Translations under genes and position numbers: made by a program
From: Cyclobacteriaceae bacterium
GTDB taxonomy: Bacteria > Bacteroidota > Bacteroidia > Cytophagales > Cyclobacteriaceae
Assembly: GCA_019638355.1 (NCBI GenBank)
Contig: JAHBTY010000003.1
Location: 645,325 to 709,324 of the forward strand
Length of the DNA: 64,000 nucleotides
Direction: 5' to 3'
Shown: positions 18,436-27,345 of the stretch, piece after piece
Numbering within the stretch: the stretch's first letter is position 1
Layout: every line of letters starts with the position of its first letter
The notes under the pieces: generated by a model
Told to the model about the DNA's origin: nothing
The model's database searches: none
The model's input: only the letters and a program-made list of their open reading frames with translations

Positions 18436-18915
18436 ATGATGAGCAAGAAGATTTCATATTATACCAAAGAAGGTTTGGATAAACTCACCCTGGAGTTAAA
18501 CACACTTAAAACAAAAGGTCGTGCTGATATTGCCAAGCAAATTGCTGAAGCGCGCGACAAGGGTGATTTAAGTGAGAACGCTGAGTACGATGCAGCCAAA
18601 GACGCACAAGGTCATTTGGAAGCAAAGATTGCACAGTTAGAAGATTTGTTAAGCAATGCACGCCTGCTGGACGAAACCAAGATAGATACCAGTGTGGTGT
18701 CAATTCTTTCAAAGGTTACCATCAAGAATAAAAAGAATGGTGCCGCTGTAACGTACATGTTAGTTTCGGAAGAAGAAGCAGACTTGAAAGCAGGGAAAAT
18801 TTCAACACAATCGCCCATTGGTAAGGGCTTGTTAGGAAAAAAGAAAGGCGATACCGCGCTGATTAAAACTCCGGCAGGCGAAATGGAATTTGAAGTTATA
18901 AACATAGGAGCCTGA
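18436..18915 (+). CDS. greA: Transcript cleavage factor GreA
   Basis: A 159-residue GreA: N-terminal antiparallel coiled coil (about 1-80) with the tip LSENAEYDAAKD, whose acidic residues stimulate RNA cleavage by stalled RNA polymerase, and a C-terminal FKBP-like domain (about 85-159, SPIGKGLLGKKKGD). The start could be either of the two adjacent ATG codons. It follows a strong terminator, so it has its own promoter. Its TGA overlaps the ATG of the HIT gene. Confidence 0.96.
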   Translation: MMSKKISYYTKEGLDKLTLELNTLKTKGRADIAKQIAEARDKGDLSENAEYDAAKDAQGHLEAKIAQLEDLLSNARLLDETKIDTSVVSILSKVTIKNKKNGAAVTYMLVSEEEADLKAGKISTQSPIGKGLLGKKKGDTALIKTPAGEMEFEVINIGA

Positions 18916-19310
18916 TGCCATCCATCTTTACCAAAATCATTAACCGGGAAATACCGGCTTATGTCGTGGCCGAGGATGAGTATTTCATTGCTTTTTTAGA
19001 TGTAATGCCATTAGTGGAAGGGCACACCCTGGTGGTTCCAAAAGCAGAGGTTGATTACATTTTTGATCTGGACGCCACTACACTTGCCAACTTAATGGTT
19101 TTTGCCCAACGTGTTGCCAAAGCAGTAAAAAAATCAATTTCGTGTAAACGCGTGGGTGTAGCTGTAATTGGTTTGGAAGTACCACATACCCATGTACACC
19201 TGGTGCCATTGAATACTATGAACGATATTAATTTTACCATGCCTAAATTAAAACTGACTGACGAAACGATGCGAGCAGTTGCTAATCGCATTAAAGCTAA
19301 CATAGATTAA
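18915..19310 (+). CDS. HIT family nucleotide-binding hydrolase
   Basis: A 131-residue HIT (histidine triad) protein. The triad is PHTHVHLVPL, with the middle histidine expected to be catalytic, and the N-terminus has the family's IFTKIINREIPAYVV. Such proteins hydrolyse nucleotide-alpha-phosphate bonds such as AMP-lysine. Its start overlaps the greA stop (TGATG), so the two are translationally coupled, a frequent arrangement in Bacteroidota. Confidence 0.94.
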   Translation: MPSIFTKIINREIPAYVVAEDEYFIAFLDVMPLVEGHTLVVPKAEVDYIFDLDATTLANLMVFAQRVAKAVKKSISCKRVGVAVIGLEVPHTHVHLVPLNTMNDINFTMPKLKLTDETMRAVANRIKANID

Positions 19311-19367
19311 AAAATCGGCAAGACACCCATGGCGATTAAAAAGCAAGTTGCCATCACAAAAAAAAGT

Positions 19368-20417
19368 TCAGATAAAATCAATATCAGCATTTAGCGGATA
19401 GCGCATCAAAAACTCAAGTGCTTCTTCAACTGTCATGCCTTCAAATAATACCTTGTATAGGCGGTCGGTAATAAGGGCCCGAATTTTATAATGATCGGCA
19501 CACTTTTTAGCAATCCGTACGGTGTTTACGCCTTCAGCAACTTCGGTCATATCGGTTAAAATATCCTGCAGTTTTTCACCCTTGGCCAGGCGGTACCCAA
19601 CCGTGAAGTTACGACTCATGGGGCTGTTGCAGGTTGTAACCAAATCACCAATACCGGCTACGCCTAAAAACGCTTTTAAGTCGCCACCCAATGCGCGGCC
19701 CAGGTAAACCATTTCTACTGCACCCCGGCTGATGAGAAGCCCCTTCGCATTTTCGCCATAACCCAAACCGCTCAATGCACCCGATGCAATGGCGATTATA
19801 TTTTTTAATACACCAGCTATTTCAACTCCTACAATATCCGTATTCTCATAAACCTGAAACCGATCGTTTCGCAGCAATCGTTTACCCAATTGTATTACTT
19901 CCTGGAAATGGCTGGCCACTACGGTGGCTCCGGGTTGGCGTTGTGCTAATTCTTTTGCAAGATTGGGCCCTGCCAGGCAGCCCACGCGTACTACCACGCT
20001 TTCTTCTTGAATTACTTCGCTCATGGTTTTAACCTGCTGGCGCGAAAGTTTTGCAATTGTTTCCAGCGATTGATCTTTTGGCAGAGTAATATCAAAACCT
20101 TTTGTGCCATGAATCAGGATGTGATACGGCTGCAAGTTGGGCGATAATTGCCGCATCATGTCGCGAAAATGCACGGATGGAACCATTGGAAACAACACAT
20201 CGCAATGGCGGGCAATATGTTGTAAATCGTGCACGGGTTCAACATTGGCATGCAACACATAACCCCGATGTTGATTTTCGGATTTTATGCGGGCTGCTGT
20301 TTGCTCATTGCGCGTGTATAAAAATACTTTGCGGTTAAGTGCCAGTATATTGGCAATTACGGTTCCGAAGTTACCGGCACCAATTACACCCACCGGTTTT
20401 TCAGATGTACTGCTCAA
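19368..20417 (-). CDS. gpsA: Glycerol-3-phosphate dehydrogenase (NAD(P)+)
   Basis: A 349-residue GpsA with the Rossmann GVIGAGNFGTVIA at the N-terminus, GCLAGPNLAKELA, the catalytic lysine in EIAGVLKNIIAIASG, and GDLVTTCNSPMSRN. It reduces dihydroxyacetone phosphate to sn-glycerol-3-phosphate for phospholipid synthesis. Its start overlaps the 3' end of the upstream acyltransferase gene by 17 bases, so supply and use of glycerol-3-phosphate are coupled. Confidence 0.96.
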   Translation of the reverse strand: MSSTSEKPVGVIGAGNFGTVIANILALNRKVFLYTRNEQTAARIKSENQHRGYVLHANVEPVHDLQHIARHCDVLFPMVPSVHFRDMMRQLSPNLQPYHILIHGTKGFDITLPKDQSLETIAKLSRQQVKTMSEVIQEESVVVRVGCLAGPNLAKELAQRQPGATVVASHFQEVIQLGKRLLRNDRFQVYENTDIVGVEIAGVLKNIIAIASGALSGLGYGENAKGLLISRGAVEMVYLGRALGGDLKAFLGVAGIGDLVTTCNSPMSRNFTVGYRLAKGEKLQDILTDMTEVAEGVNTVRIAKKCADHYKIRALITDRLYKVLFEGMTVEEALEFLMRYPLNADIDFI

Positions 20418-22095
20418 GGTTGTAGCCTACCAGGCGGTTATGATAATAGTATAATACCGTCAAATCTTTGGTAATGATGTTTCCTTTTTTGTTTATGAGC
20501 AACGGTCGCTTTAGATGAAATATACCTACGTTTTCGATACCCAGTTTAATTACCGGATCAACCTTTCCTTTCAGGTGTGTGGCATGGTAAACTTTGCCCG
20601 CATCTTTCAGTTCATAAATTTTTTTCCTAACCCGCTTAAAAACCTTTCGAAAATCTTCATACTCCAATTCCAGGTCTTCTTCGGGTAATCGCAGCAAACT
20701 GAATAAATCAAGTTTAGGATATTTTTTTTGCCACATTTCAAACGCTACAAATGCAGCCAGGTGGCTGGCAAATACGCGGTTTATACGGTGGTATTCCGAA
20801 ACTATGCGTTGACTTAACATGCGGGTGTATTCATCTTCGCGTTGCTTATCGTCTGTTATGCTGCCATTTGAAATAAAATAACCCCGGGTATCAATAATAC
20901 GACCTTGTGGGTCGAGGCTATTGCCGTTTTCATCTACATAGTTACCCATTACATCCAACCCACGGCCAATGGATACAGAAATGTTGGAACCTTTGGTGAA
21001 GAATTTGAACATGAACCGGATTAGCTCAATGCTTCCGTACTTGTCTTGTTCGGGAAAATATTTGTCTTGTCCTTTTACTTGCAAATAGTCTTCAATCAGA
21101 TCGGGCGCTTCCAGTACAAAGTTGTAGTTAAGTGTAACGGGCACTACAAAAATTTTTCGCACTTCGCCATCGGGGGTTTGCTGGTACAAGTTGCGTTGGG
21201 CTTCAATGGCGGTGCTGAGCAATCCTAGTTTGAGTTGTTTTTCAATTAAACCTGATCGTGATCGCGTTCCGCCAGGAAAAAATAAGCTGTGTGCGCCTTT
21301 TTGAATAGCGAGGTTGGAGTACATCTTTAATGTTTCCAGGTAGGGCAAGTTCTTTTTTCTTCGGTCAACTTTATAGGCCCCCAGGCTATTCATAAAGTAG
21401 GCAAAGATTTTTATATTAAACAGATTAAGTCCGGCTCCATAAATAAATGCGGGTAAACCTACCGCATGAATTACCCAGCCAATTAAAATAGAATCTAAAT
21501 TGCTAAAGTGAGTGGGTACCATTACTACCGTTCCCTTACGGGCCAGGTCGCGCAACATCTTTACTTTTCCTACAATCTGAATTTTATCGCGCAGGGTATA
21601 TTGGTTACGAAAAAAAGCTCCGAACTTTTTTACGCGTGCACCATTCAGTAACCGCTGAAACCAAAATTTTACAACTTCGCGTGTAAACCGATAGCTGTTG
21701 GGTTTGAAGTTACCAGCAATTTCATTGGCGTAACGGCTCACAATTTTTTCCAGCAACACCTCTATCACAGCATCGGTTGTTTCATGGGCCTTTGTACTTA
21801 AGTCAACCAATTCATTTTTTATGTACGACCAAAAGCGGCTGTCATCTTTCGGATCTACCCGCCACCGGTTTCGTTTAATCCGGTTTTGTTCGCGGTAGGC
21901 GGTAGCTTCCAATTCGTCAATAAGTTGTTTGCGGGTTGGGCGAAGAACTTTAATACGTTCTATGGCCTGCCGTGTTACCAACTCTACAAACTCCTTGCGG
22001 TTTTTGCTGAGTTGATAAACTGGCCAATCCGGTATGCCATGCAGAATGGGTTCGTACTTTCGGTTTTTATTTTTCTTTTCTTCCAGTAATTCCAT
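20401..22095 (-). CDS. Large glycerol-phosphate-type acyltransferase
   Basis: A 564-residue protein with a PlsC/PlsB-type acyltransferase core. The catalytic H-x4-D is in THFSNLDS (about residue 196) and the phosphate-binding block is FFPGGTRSRSG (about 272). Long extra regions on both sides make it more like glycerol-3-phosphate acyltransferase PlsB than the ~250-residue PlsC. Databases usually call such Bacteroidota proteins 1-acylglycerol-3-phosphate acyltransferase. Overlap with gpsA suggests that it uses glycerol-3-phosphate. It has no strong membrane helix, only amphipathic segments. Confidence 0.85.
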   Translation of the reverse strand: MELLEEKKNKNRKYEPILHGIPDWPVYQLSKNRKEFVELVTRQAIERIKVLRPTRKQLIDELEATAYREQNRIKRNRWRVDPKDDSRFWSYIKNELVDLSTKAHETTDAVIEVLLEKIVSRYANEIAGNFKPNSYRFTREVVKFWFQRLLNGARVKKFGAFFRNQYTLRDKIQIVGKVKMLRDLARKGTVVMVPTHFSNLDSILIGWVIHAVGLPAFIYGAGLNLFNIKIFAYFMNSLGAYKVDRRKKNLPYLETLKMYSNLAIQKGAHSLFFPGGTRSRSGLIEKQLKLGLLSTAIEAQRNLYQQTPDGEVRKIFVVPVTLNYNFVLEAPDLIEDYLQVKGQDKYFPEQDKYGSIELIRFMFKFFTKGSNISVSIGRGLDVMGNYVDENGNSLDPQGRIIDTRGYFISNGSITDDKQREDEYTRMLSQRIVSEYHRINRVFASHLAAFVAFEMWQKKYPKLDLFSLLRLPEEDLELEYEDFRKVFKRVRKKIYELKDAGKVYHATHLKGKVDPVIKLGIENVGIFHLKRPLLINKKGNIITKDLTVLYYYHNRLVGYNLEQYI

Positions 22096-22150
22096 GCCGG
22101 TAAAAAAATGCGGGTGTCAAAGTTAATGGCAAAAGGGGCAATAGCAAATG

Positions 22151-22393
22151 TCAGGAAATTTGTTGTAAGGCTTTGCCAAGTGTTGCGGCCATTTCGTTGA
22201 AACGATTTACTGCAGCAGCTACAAATTCATCGTTTAAAATCTGGTCTATATCTGCTTCGCTGGTTACATCCCATTCCGGTACTTTAAAGGTCTGTTCAAA
22301 AAGGTCCCATTCTAATTTTAAGAGATACCGGTTGTTCCAATGGTACAAGGTAATTTTAATATCACCTCTCAAAAATTCTTTGATGATGCGCAT
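22151..22393 (-). CDS. Small conserved-type hypothetical protein
   Basis: An 80-residue acidic cytoplasmic protein (MRIIKEFLRGDIKITLYHWN, then KVPEWDVTSEADIDQIL). It has no signal peptide and no known motif. Predicted structure is a short beta sheet followed by two helices. It lies 55 bases upstream of the acyltransferase on the same strand. I judge it real from its start, composition and position, but can assign no function. Confidence 0.6.
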   Translation of the reverse strand: MRIIKEFLRGDIKITLYHWNNRYLLKLEWDLFEQTFKVPEWDVTSEADIDQILNDEFVAAAVNRFNEMAATLGKALQQIS

Positions 22394-22578
22394 ATAACTT
22401 AATCGCTAAAATTAAAGAATTTACTGGCAGACAAAAATTTAAACTTTTAGCAGCCTCCCATTCAAATAACTGATGGTTGGCAGCGTTTATAGAATCAGGT
22501 TTATTCTGGCTAAGTATTTAGTTGTTTCTTGTAACTTAGCGTGCAGTTGGATTGTTATAAACTGAAATCGGCATCAAC

Positions 22579-25449
22579 ATGTTTAGCAGAGCGATGAGGA
22601 TATTTGGGTTGGTACTTTTTTTATCGAGTCTTCCTGTAATAGGTTGGGCCACACATATTCGAGCCGGAGAAATTACGCTGCGAAGATTAGATTGTACATC
22701 TTTAACCTTTCGGGTAACCATTAATATGTACACTGATACCGGGTCGCCCATTAAATTTGGTGATGGCGACTTGCGCTTTGGCGATGGTAGCGACCCTATC
22801 CGCACACCCGAACGTCCTAATACTTTTCCGCCCGGCCTTCCTGCCGAAGTAGGTTTTGTAACATTTTCCGTTGATCATACTTTTCCGGGCCCAGGCCGAT
22901 ATACCATCAGTTACCTGGAAGCAAACCGTAACGAGGGGGTTTTAAATATTGCCAACTCTGTCAACACAACTTTTTATATCGAAACGCAGATTATTATCGA
23001 TCCGTTTTTGGGTTGTAGTAACACCCCGGTGTTGCTAATACCTCCTGTAGATAAAGCTTGTACGGGTGTTGCTTTTTTTCACAATCCTGGAGCTTTTGAT
23101 CCTGATGGCGACAGCCTATCTTATGAGTTTACCATTCCTAAAAAAGATAAAAATTCGAACGCAAATGCCTATCTCAACCCGAATGACAAAAGCTTTTATG
23201 ATAGGATTGGCCTGAACTACGGAACAGCCAACGAAGCGGGTACTGGTTCCCCCATATTTAACATAGACCCTGTAACCGGAACCATCACCTGGGATGCCCC
23301 CGGAGCTCCGGGCGAATACAACATTGCTTTTAAAATTATTGAATGGCGAAAAATTAATGGTGTTTGGATTAACCAAGGCTACGTAGTTCGCGACATGCAA
23401 ATTATTGTTGAGGATTGTAATAATCAGCGACCTGAACTGGAGGTTCCAACCGACTTTTGCGTGGTAGCTGGTGAGACAATCAACTTCGATGTTTTTGGAA
23501 CAGACCCTGATTTTGATAGCGTAAAAATTGAAGCCTTCTCACAGATATTTTCAATTAATCCATCACCGGCTACTTTTACACCCACACCTATCCGGTTTCA
23601 GCGTACTGCCCCTGGCATAAAAGCCAGGCAAACCTTTACATGGAATACCTTGTGCGACCATATTAAAGATCAACCCTACCAGGTAAATTTTAAAATAACC
23701 GACAAAGGCCGGCCCGCACTAGTGCAATTTAAAACAGTAAATATCCGGGTGGTAGGCCCACCACCCGTCTTAAATGCACCCACCTTAAACCTGGCCACTC
23801 GCTCGGCTCAAGTTACATGGCAAAATTATGTATGCCGCGATCGGGCTGTAACCATGCAGGTTTGGCGAAGGGTAGATTCTTCAACCTTTACACCCGATTG
23901 TGTTACAGGTATGCCCGACTTTCTTGGGTTTACCCTTATTGGAACTGTACCAATTGGCACCACTACCTTTACCGATAATAATGGGGGAGCAGGATTAGCA
24001 TCAGGAGCCAAATATTGTTACCGGCTGGTGGCCTTGTTTCCACAACCTGGCGGTGGCGAAAGCCTGGTATCGCAGGAAGTATGTTTACCACCTATATTGG
24101 CCGATCTGCCAGCTATTACAAATGTTTCCGTAGAAGTTACAGACCGAACCGGGGGCCAAATATTTATTCGTTGGACTCGGCCTTTTGAGGCTGATCCGGC
24201 ACAGTTTCCCCCGCCTTATACATATGAGTTGCACCGGGCCGAAGGTTTTTCGGGTACCATTAACCTGGTTCCGGCCTTTCCCGGCCGAAGATCGGATACC
24301 ACCTTTCTTGATACACAACTCAACACAAAAGACTTGATTTACAATTATCGGGTTATTGCATACGATAATAACAATGTAAAGGTGGGCGAATCAGCCACGG
24401 CATCGGCTGTAAGATTAGAGGCTGCATCCAGGTTTAAGCAGATTGATCTTACCTGGGCAGCTGATGTTCCGTGGTCTAATAACTCGCAAAGCTTCCCTTT
24501 ACACGATATTTACCGGGGCCCCGAGAATGCAACCGAAGCCCAATTGGTACAAATTGATGTTGTGAACGTAGCACAATTTGCTTTCAATTATTCCGATGTG
24601 GGCCAGTTTAACAACCAGCCGCTTGTTGAAACCCAAGAATACTGTTACCGGGTTCGAACGCGAGGCACCTATGGCAATCCCAAAATACCTGCACCTTTAG
24701 AAAACTTTTCGCAAATAATTTGTGCTACCCCCAACGATGATGTACCACCTTGTAAGCCTGAATTTACAATGACAGCCCGCGATTGTCAGGAATTTATCAA
24801 TTCATCATCGTGCGGAGTTAATTTGTACAGCAATACACTATCGTGGCAACGGCCTCTTGATTTAGCTTGCCGCGATGACATAAGAAATTACCGGATACTA
24901 ATGGCCAACAGGCTTACAGAGGAATTTACAGAAATAGCAATTGTAGCGGATACGTTTTTTGTACATGCAAATCTGCCCTCGTTTGCTGCATGTTATAAAA
25001 TTATAGCGGTAGATAGAGCCGGTAATGAAAGTGTAGCCAGCGATGTGTTCTGTTTCGATAATTGCCCCTATTATGAATTGCCCAATGTTTTTACACCCAA
25101 TAACGATGAGTGTAACGATGTTTTTAGCGCTTATAGCGATAGAATTGGAATTGTAATAGGCGAAAGCGGCATTGGTCCGTGCGGGCAGGACTTAACCGAC
25201 TTGCGAAAACGATGTGCCCGGTTTGTTCAAAAAGTTGATTTTAAAGTTTACAACCGCTGGGGTAAAGAAGTATATCGGTATGTTTCAGGTGGCGAGCGGT
25301 CTATCTACCTGGATTGGGATGGTCGCGATAATAATGGTAACGAGTTAACTGCCGGAATTTATTTTTACAGTGCCGATGTTACTTTTGATATGATAGATCC
25401 GGCCAGCCAAAATAAAACACTAAAGGGATGGGTGCATTTGGTGCGGTAG
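22579..25449 (+). CDS. Large secreted protein with T9SS type B sorting domain
   Basis: A 956-residue protein with signal peptide (cleavage near IGWATH). It contains several cadherin/PKD- and fibronectin-III-like beta domains (for example FDPDGDSLSYEF, ITWDAPGAPGEYNIAFKI), spaced cysteines that may form disulfides, and a C-terminal ~90-residue gliding-associated domain: PNVFTPNNDECNDVF, VYNRWGKEVY, WDGRDNNGNELTAGIYFY. This is the type B signal that directs export and attachment by the type IX secretion system, often with a PorP/SprF partner. It is likely a surface adhesin or matrix protein. Its 3' end overlaps the DCC gene by 22 bases. Confidence 0.9.
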   Translation: MFSRAMRIFGLVLFLSSLPVIGWATHIRAGEITLRRLDCTSLTFRVTINMYTDTGSPIKFGDGDLRFGDGSDPIRTPERPNTFPPGLPAEVGFVTFSVDHTFPGPGRYTISYLEANRNEGVLNIANSVNTTFYIETQIIIDPFLGCSNTPVLLIPPVDKACTGVAFFHNPGAFDPDGDSLSYEFTIPKKDKNSNANAYLNPNDKSFYDRIGLNYGTANEAGTGSPIFNIDPVTGTITWDAPGAPGEYNIAFKIIEWRKINGVWINQGYVVRDMQIIVEDCNNQRPELEVPTDFCVVAGETINFDVFGTDPDFDSVKIEAFSQIFSINPSPATFTPTPIRFQRTAPGIKARQTFTWNTLCDHIKDQPYQVNFKITDKGRPALVQFKTVNIRVVGPPPVLNAPTLNLATRSAQVTWQNYVCRDRAVTMQVWRRVDSSTFTPDCVTGMPDFLGFTLIGTVPIGTTTFTDNNGGAGLASGAKYCYRLVALFPQPGGGESLVSQEVCLPPILADLPAITNVSVEVTDRTGGQIFIRWTRPFEADPAQFPPPYTYELHRAEGFSGTINLVPAFPGRRSDTTFLDTQLNTKDLIYNYRVIAYDNNNVKVGESATASAVRLEAASRFKQIDLTWAADVPWSNNSQSFPLHDIYRGPENATEAQLVQIDVVNVAQFAFNYSDVGQFNNQPLVETQEYCYRVRTRGTYGNPKIPAPLENFSQIICATPNDDVPPCKPEFTMTARDCQEFINSSSCGVNLYSNTLSWQRPLDLACRDDIRNYRILMANRLTEEFTEIAIVADTFFVHANLPSFAACYKIIAVDRAGNESVASDVFCFDNCPYYELPNVFTPNNDECNDVFSAYSDRIGIVIGESGIGPCGQDLTDLRKRCARFVQKVDFKVYNRWGKEVYRYVSGGERSIYLDWDGRDNNGNELTAGIYFYSADVTFDMIDPASQNKTLKGWVHLVR

Positions 25450-25844
25450 AGCACCCGGTTATACTGTTTGATGGTGTTTGTAATCTGTGCAATAGTTCGG
25501 TACAGTTTATCATCAGGCGCGACCCGCTAGCGCGCTTCAGGTTTGCTGCATTGCAATCAAACTATGGTAAAGATAAAATGCAGCATTTTGGTTTAGACAA
25601 TTCCCAACTAAACAGCATTCTGCTGCTGGAAAAAAATCGGGTGTTTCAAAAAAGTACGGCAGCCTTAAAAATTGCCCGGCATCTGTCCGGTGCATGGCCC
25701 CTGCTTTATGGTTTTATCATTATTCCACCTTTTATTCGCAATTGGGCTTACGATTGGGTTGCCCGAAATCGCTACAAGTGGTTTGGCCAGCAAGAAACCT
25801 GCATGATACCAACAACCGAACTAAGATCGAGATTTGTGGAGTAA
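25428..25844 (+). CDS. DCC family thiol-disulfide oxidoreductase
   Basis: A 138-residue protein with the signature LFDGVCNLCN (D-x2-C-x2-C) near residue 14 and a downstream CMIPT, typical of the DUF393/DCC family with a thioredoxin-like fold. The family is presumed to carry out redox reactions, but no physiological substrate is established. The ATG lies inside the 3' end of the preceding adhesin gene in another frame. Confidence 0.9.
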   Translation: MGAFGAVEHPVILFDGVCNLCNSSVQFIIRRDPLARFRFAALQSNYGKDKMQHFGLDNSQLNSILLLEKNRVFQKSTAALKIARHLSGAWPLLYGFIIIPPFIRNWAYDWVARNRYKWFGQQETCMIPTTELRSRFVE

Positions 25845-25898
25845 TACAATTTTGAACTTAGCACAGCTTCCAGTAAACTGCATCTAAATTTCACACGC

Positions 25899-26771
25899 AT
25901 GACTGCATTTGTTTTTCCCGGGCAAGGAGCCCAGTTTACCGGCATGGGTAAAGAACTTTACGATACCAACCCGGTTGCAAAATCTTTATTTGATCAAGCC
26001 AATACAATACTGGGATTTGATATAACCGAAATTATGTTTACCGGTTCGGCCGAAGCGCTTAAACAAACACAGGTTACCCAACCGGCTGTGTTCATTCACT
26101 CTGTGGTGGTTGCACTCGTACACGATGCTAAACCAAACATGGTAGCCGGGCACTCGTTGGGCGAGTTTTCGGCACTGGTGGCCAATCAAACACTTTCGTA
26201 CGAAGATGGTTTGAAACTGGTTTATAAACGGGCTATGGCGATGCAACGGGCATGCGAAAAAAATCCATCTACCATGGCAGCCATTCTTGGATTGGACGAT
26301 GCCACGGTAGAGGCTGTATGCGCTTCAATAACAGATGAAATTGTAGTAGCTGCAAACTATAACTGCCCCGGCCAACTGGTTATTTCCGGGTCGCTAAAAG
26401 GAATTGAACTAGCGTGCGAAAAACTGAAAGCTGCCGGAGCCAAGCGTGCCATGCCGTTGCAGGTGGGTGGGGCCTTTCATTCACCCTTAATGGAACCTGC
26501 GCGGGAGGAACTGGCGGCAGCCATAGAAGCCACTTACTTTAATAAACCGTTATGTCCAGTGTATCAAAATGTAAATGCGTTGCCATCAACCGATGTTACG
26601 GTTATTAAAAAAAATCTGATTGATCAATTAACCGCACCGGTGCGGTGGACACAGTCTGTTCAAAACATGGTAACAGATGGCGGTAATCGCTTTGCTGAGT
26701 GTGGGCCCGGTAAAGTATTGCAAGGGCTGGTAAAAAAAATTGCACCACAGGTGGAAGCGGTTAGCTTGTAA
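25899..26771 (+). CDS. fabD: Malonyl-CoA:ACP transacylase
   Basis: A 290-residue FabD. The oxyanion segment FPGQGAQFTGMGKEL is at the N-terminus, the nucleophile serine is in GHSLGEFSALV near residue 90, and the catalytic histidine is in GAFHSPLM near 195. It transfers malonyl from CoA to acyl carrier protein. It is convergent with folK and far from the fabH-acc cluster. A single-gene transcript is likely. Confidence 0.96.
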   Translation: MTAFVFPGQGAQFTGMGKELYDTNPVAKSLFDQANTILGFDITEIMFTGSAEALKQTQVTQPAVFIHSVVVALVHDAKPNMVAGHSLGEFSALVANQTLSYEDGLKLVYKRAMAMQRACEKNPSTMAAILGLDDATVEAVCASITDEIVVAANYNCPGQLVISGSLKGIELACEKLKAAGAKRAMPLQVGGAFHSPLMEPAREELAAAIEATYFNKPLCPVYQNVNALPSTDVTVIKKNLIDQLTAPVRWTQSVQNMVTDGGNRFAECGPGKVLQGLVKKIAPQVEAVSL

Positions 26772-26785
26772 CCTCGGTTAATACT

Positions 26786-27271
26786 TCAATTCACTTTGCG
26801 AACCTCAAGGTTATCGGTACAAGCATGTAGTAATTGTAGTTGCGATTTGTTAAACACCGGATGAATAAATTCAGGCATAATTTCAACTAATGGAACTAAT
26901 GTAAATCTTCTTATATGTAAGGCCGGGTGTGGAACGGTTAATTCGGGGCTTTTATAAATTTCATTTCCAAAATAAAGCATGTCGATATCAATTGTTCGAG
27001 GCCCCCACTTTTCGTTTCTTTCTCTACCCAACTTACGTTCTATCGTAAGCATGGTTGCAAGTGCATCGGTTGCTTTGCCTGCATAAGGAATAACTACCAC
27101 TTGATTAAGAAAGTCGGCCTGGTCGGTTTTACCCCACGCTTTAGTTCGATAAACCGAAGAAGCAAGTTGAACTTCACCCAGGTTGGTATGTAATAACAAC
27201 CGGGCTTTATCCAGGTTATTCATGCGGTCGCCTTCATTGCTTCCCAGTAATAGTATTAGCGACTTTTTCAT
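26786..27271 (-). CDS. folK: 2-amino-4-hydroxy-6-hydroxymethyldihydropteridine pyrophosphokinase
   Basis: A 161-residue HPPK with LLLGSNEGDR at the start and the signature RKLGRERNEKWGPRTIDIDML (in two parts). It transfers pyrophosphate from ATP to hydroxymethyldihydropterin in folate synthesis. It is divergent from sppA with a 74-base gap, and convergent with fabD. Confidence 0.96.
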   Translation of the reverse strand: MKKSLILLLGSNEGDRMNNLDKARLLLHTNLGEVQLASSVYRTKAWGKTDQADFLNQVVVIPYAGKATDALATMLTIERKLGRERNEKWGPRTIDIDMLYFGNEIYKSPELTVPHPALHIRRFTLVPLVEIMPEFIHPVFNKSQLQLLHACTDNLEVRKVN

Positions 27272-27345
27272 TTGTGGCGAAAGATAAAGTGCAGTTTTAA
27301 TTCCCGTGCTTCTTTCTGTAATTTTCGAGCCTTAATATCTGTCTC

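Noticed and set aside
19311-19367. Bidirectional terminator between the HIT and gpsA genes
   Set aside because: Only a five-base ATGGC/GCCAT pairing is visible, too weak to call.
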